From Phaeospirillum sp. (GTDB lineage Bacteria > Pseudomonadota > Alphaproteobacteria > Rhodospirillales > Magnetospirillaceae): a DNA stretch of 64,000 nucleotides. Every line of letters starts with the position of its first letter. Position 1 is the stretch's first letter. The translations under genes were made by a program, and so were the position numbers. Positions 62,815-64,000 of the stretch are shown piece after piece. The stretch is from positions 186,001 to 250,000 of the forward strand of contig JAUSFB010000073.1 of assembly GCA_030651575.1 (NCBI GenBank), read 5' to 3'. The notes beneath the pieces were generated by a model that was not told the origin of the DNA, did not search any database, and was given only the letters and a program-made list of their open reading frames with translations.

Positions 62815-63612
62815 TCAGCTCCCCCGTGCCAATTCGTACAGCGCCACCGCCGCCGCATTCGAGACGTTGAGACTTTCCATGTCGCCGGTCATGGGCAGAC
62901 GGACCAGGTGGTCGCAATGCTCGCGGGTGAGGCGGCGCAAGCCCTCGCCCTCGGCCCCCAGCGCGATGATGATGCGCCCCGACAGCTTGGCCTCGGCCAA
63001 GGTCTTGGGGGCGTCGGCAGCCAAGCCCGCTGCCCAGAAGCCGGCGGATTTCAACTCGTCGAGGGCGCGGACCACATTGGTGACCCGGACCAACGGCATG
63101 CGCTCCAGGGCGCCGGAGGCGGCCTTGGCCAGGGAACCGCTCTCCTCTGGGGCATGACGGTCGGGAACCACCACCGCCAGGGCGCCGAACGCCGCCGCCG
63201 AACGCAAGATGGCGCCGACATTGTGGGGATCGGTGACCTGATCCAGCACCACCACCACGCAGGCCTCCCGCATGGCGCCAAGCCGCCCGACATCCTCGAT
63301 TCCCAGGGCGGCCAGCGGCTCGACCAGGGCCGCCAGCCCCTGATGCACCGAACCGGGCAGCAGCAGCCGGTCGATCTCGACCCGCTCCACCGTTTCGGCC
63401 GGCAACGGCAACCGCATCTCGGCCAGCCCCTTGGCCGCTTCGCTGGTGGCGACCAGACGCCGGAACCGCCGGTCGGGATTGTTCAACGCGGCAGTGACCG
63501 CATGGGTTCCGTAGAGCCAGAACGAGGCTCCACCGCCGCCGCCGCCGCCGGAACGGGGCTGTCCGCCGCGGCGGGGAGTACGGGCTTCGTCTCGGCTATC
63601 ACGCTTCATCAT
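62815..63612 (-). CDS. rlmB: TrmH-family 23S rRNA 2'-O-ribose methyltransferase
   Basis: A 265-residue SpoU/TrmH methyltransferase. After a Gly-rich basic N-terminal tail (about 1-29), the substrate-binding domain starts at FWLYGTHAVTAAL. The SPOUT knot has VLDQVTDPHNVGAILRSAAAFGA, IIALGAEGEGL and LVRLPMTGDMESLNVSNAAAVALYE, the three TrmH motifs. E. coli RlmB methylates G2251 of 23S rRNA, the likely role here. AAGGAG six bases upstream supports the start at 63612. It is divergent from tRNA-Tyr, usual in alphaproteobacteria. Confidence 0.93.
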   Translation of the reverse strand: MMKRDSRDEARTPRRGGQPRSGGGGGGGASFWLYGTHAVTAALNNPDRRFRRLVATSEAAKGLAEMRLPLPAETVERVEIDRLLLPGSVHQGLAALVEPLAALGIEDVGRLGAMREACVVVVLDQVTDPHNVGAILRSAAAFGALAVVVPDRHAPEESGSLAKAASGALERMPLVRVTNVVRALDELKSAGFWAAGLAADAPKTLAEAKLSGRIIIALGAEGEGLRRLTREHCDHLVRLPMTGDMESLNVSNAAAVALYELARGS

Positions 63613-63655
63613 GGGAACTCCTTTGACGCCTGACGTTTATCCTTCTCTTTTCGGA

Positions 63656-63683
63656 TTGACAAGCACCAGCAAATTCCCATAGT
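63656..63683 (+). promoter_or_regulatory. tRNA-Tyr promoter
   Basis: A consensus TTGACA (63656-63661) is followed after 16 bases by CATAGT (63678-63683), about 43 bases upstream of tRNA-Tyr. Confidence 0.65.
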
Positions 63684-63725
63684 ACAGCCCTCCCGTCCCC
63701 CCGGCCAAAAGCCGGACGACGGTGT

Positions 63726-63811
63726 GGAGGGGTGGCCGAGCGGTTAATGGCAGCAGACTGTAAATCTGCCGACGAAAGTCTACGTAGGTTCAAATCCTGC
63801 CCCCTCCACCA
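63726..63811 (+). tRNA. tRNA-Tyr (GTA)
   Basis: An 86-base class II tRNA with acceptor GGAGGGG/CCCCTCC, anticodon loop CTGTAAA (anticodon GTA), a long variable arm and encoded CCA. Confidence 0.97.
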
Positions 63812-63830
63812 ACTATCTCCCCTTTTGGGG

Positions 63831-63857
63831 CTCCGGCGACGGAGAGCAGTTTTTTTT
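63831..63857 (+). terminator. Terminator-like hairpin between tRNA-Tyr and tRNA-Gly
   Basis: CTCCG (63831-63835) pairs with CGGAG (63840-63844), and eight T follow at 63850-63857. It may end or attenuate the tRNA-Tyr transcript. Confidence 0.5.
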
Positions 63858-63898
63858 CAGGTTGAGCGCCAGGCGGTGCAGCCGTGCGGGACGAACTG

Positions 63899-63972
63899 GC
63901 GGGTGTAGCTCAATGGTAGAGCAACAGCCTTCCAAGCTGATGACGGGGGTTCGATTCCCCTCACCCGCTCCA
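63899..63972 (+). tRNA. tRNA-Gly (TCC)
   Basis: A 74-base cloverleaf with acceptor GCGGGTG/CACCCGC, anticodon loop CTTCCAA (anticodon TCC), GGTTCGATTCC T-arm and encoded CCA. In alphaproteobacteria this tRNA often precedes tuf, which would lie beyond the window. Confidence 0.97.
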
Positions 63973-64000
63973 CTCGCCCCGAGATCGCCCTCGACTTGAA

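Overview
The window looks like chromosome from a magnetospirillum-type alphaproteobacterium (Rhodospirillales). The evidence is high GC, several chemoreceptors, Irr-type Fur regulators, flavocytochrome c/SoxYZ sulfur genes next to anaerobic aromatic-acid genes, and an alphaproteobacterial-style rlmB, tRNA-Tyr, tRNA-Gly run at the right end. No magnetosome, phage, plasmid or CRISPR genes were seen. The assignment to this lineage is inference from gene content and codon use.

Layout. 0-3.7 kb: a minus-strand glutathione operon (gamma-glutamyltransferase, zinc-ribbon protein, glutathione S-transferase), then gpt and irr on the plus strand. 3.8-12.2 kb: a minus-strand operon for anaerobic phenylacetate oxidation. 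It encodes a FlK-type thioesterase, a molybdopterin/FeS/membrane-anchor complex of PadBCD type, an unusual NDP-forming acyl-CoA synthetase and phenylacetate-CoA ligase. Four of its genes are joined by ATGA overlaps behind a clear promoter. 12.4-13.8 kb: a soluble zinc-sensing chemoreceptor. 13.9-19.5 kb: sulfur oxidation and cytochrome genes (YeeE-type transporter, SoxY, SoxZ, FccA, FccB, a diheme and a tetraheme cytochrome). 19.3-23.7 kb: divergent promoters with a shared palindrome drive a small membrane protein and an RND pump. 23.7-31.5 kb: slyX, RNase E/G, yacG, a DsbA-like protein, an aminotransferase, a second degenerate gamma-glutamyltransferase, an M48 protease, tRNA-Phe and two small secretion/flagellar-like proteins. 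31.5-38.9 kb: a second irr, a NIT-domain chemoreceptor, mlaA, an uncharacterised protein with a transposase-like HTH, and a glycogen debranching enzyme.

39.1-44.8 kb holds the most interesting signalling locus: an OmpR-type regulator, a REC-histidine kinase, SiaB-like kinase, SiaC-like phosphoprotein, a second histidine kinase and a REC-PAS-GGDEF diguanylate cyclase. No SiaA PP2C phosphatase is present. 44.8-49.1 kb: modBC without modA, a dispersed repeat, a PAS-GGDEF protein, crcB and a DUF190 protein. 49.2-57.7 kb: AsmA, an OmpA lipoprotein, a methyltransferase, a TrpD2-like protein coupled to a CobB/CbiA-like amidase, and accC-accB-aroQ. 57.9-64 kb: a thiS-thiG fusion, an ornithine/lysine decarboxylase behind a structured leader with a leader ORF, a third chemoreceptor, tRNA-Thr, rlmB, tRNA-Tyr and tRNA-Gly.

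Common threads are anaerobic respiration on aromatic acids and reduced sulfur (molybdate uptake, Mo enzyme, multiheme cytochromes), thiol and glutathione chemistry, and dense c-di-GMP, two-component and chemotaxis signalling. A GC-rich dispersed repeat occurs twice, each time directly upstream of a start codon, where it supplies the Shine-Dalgarno sequence.
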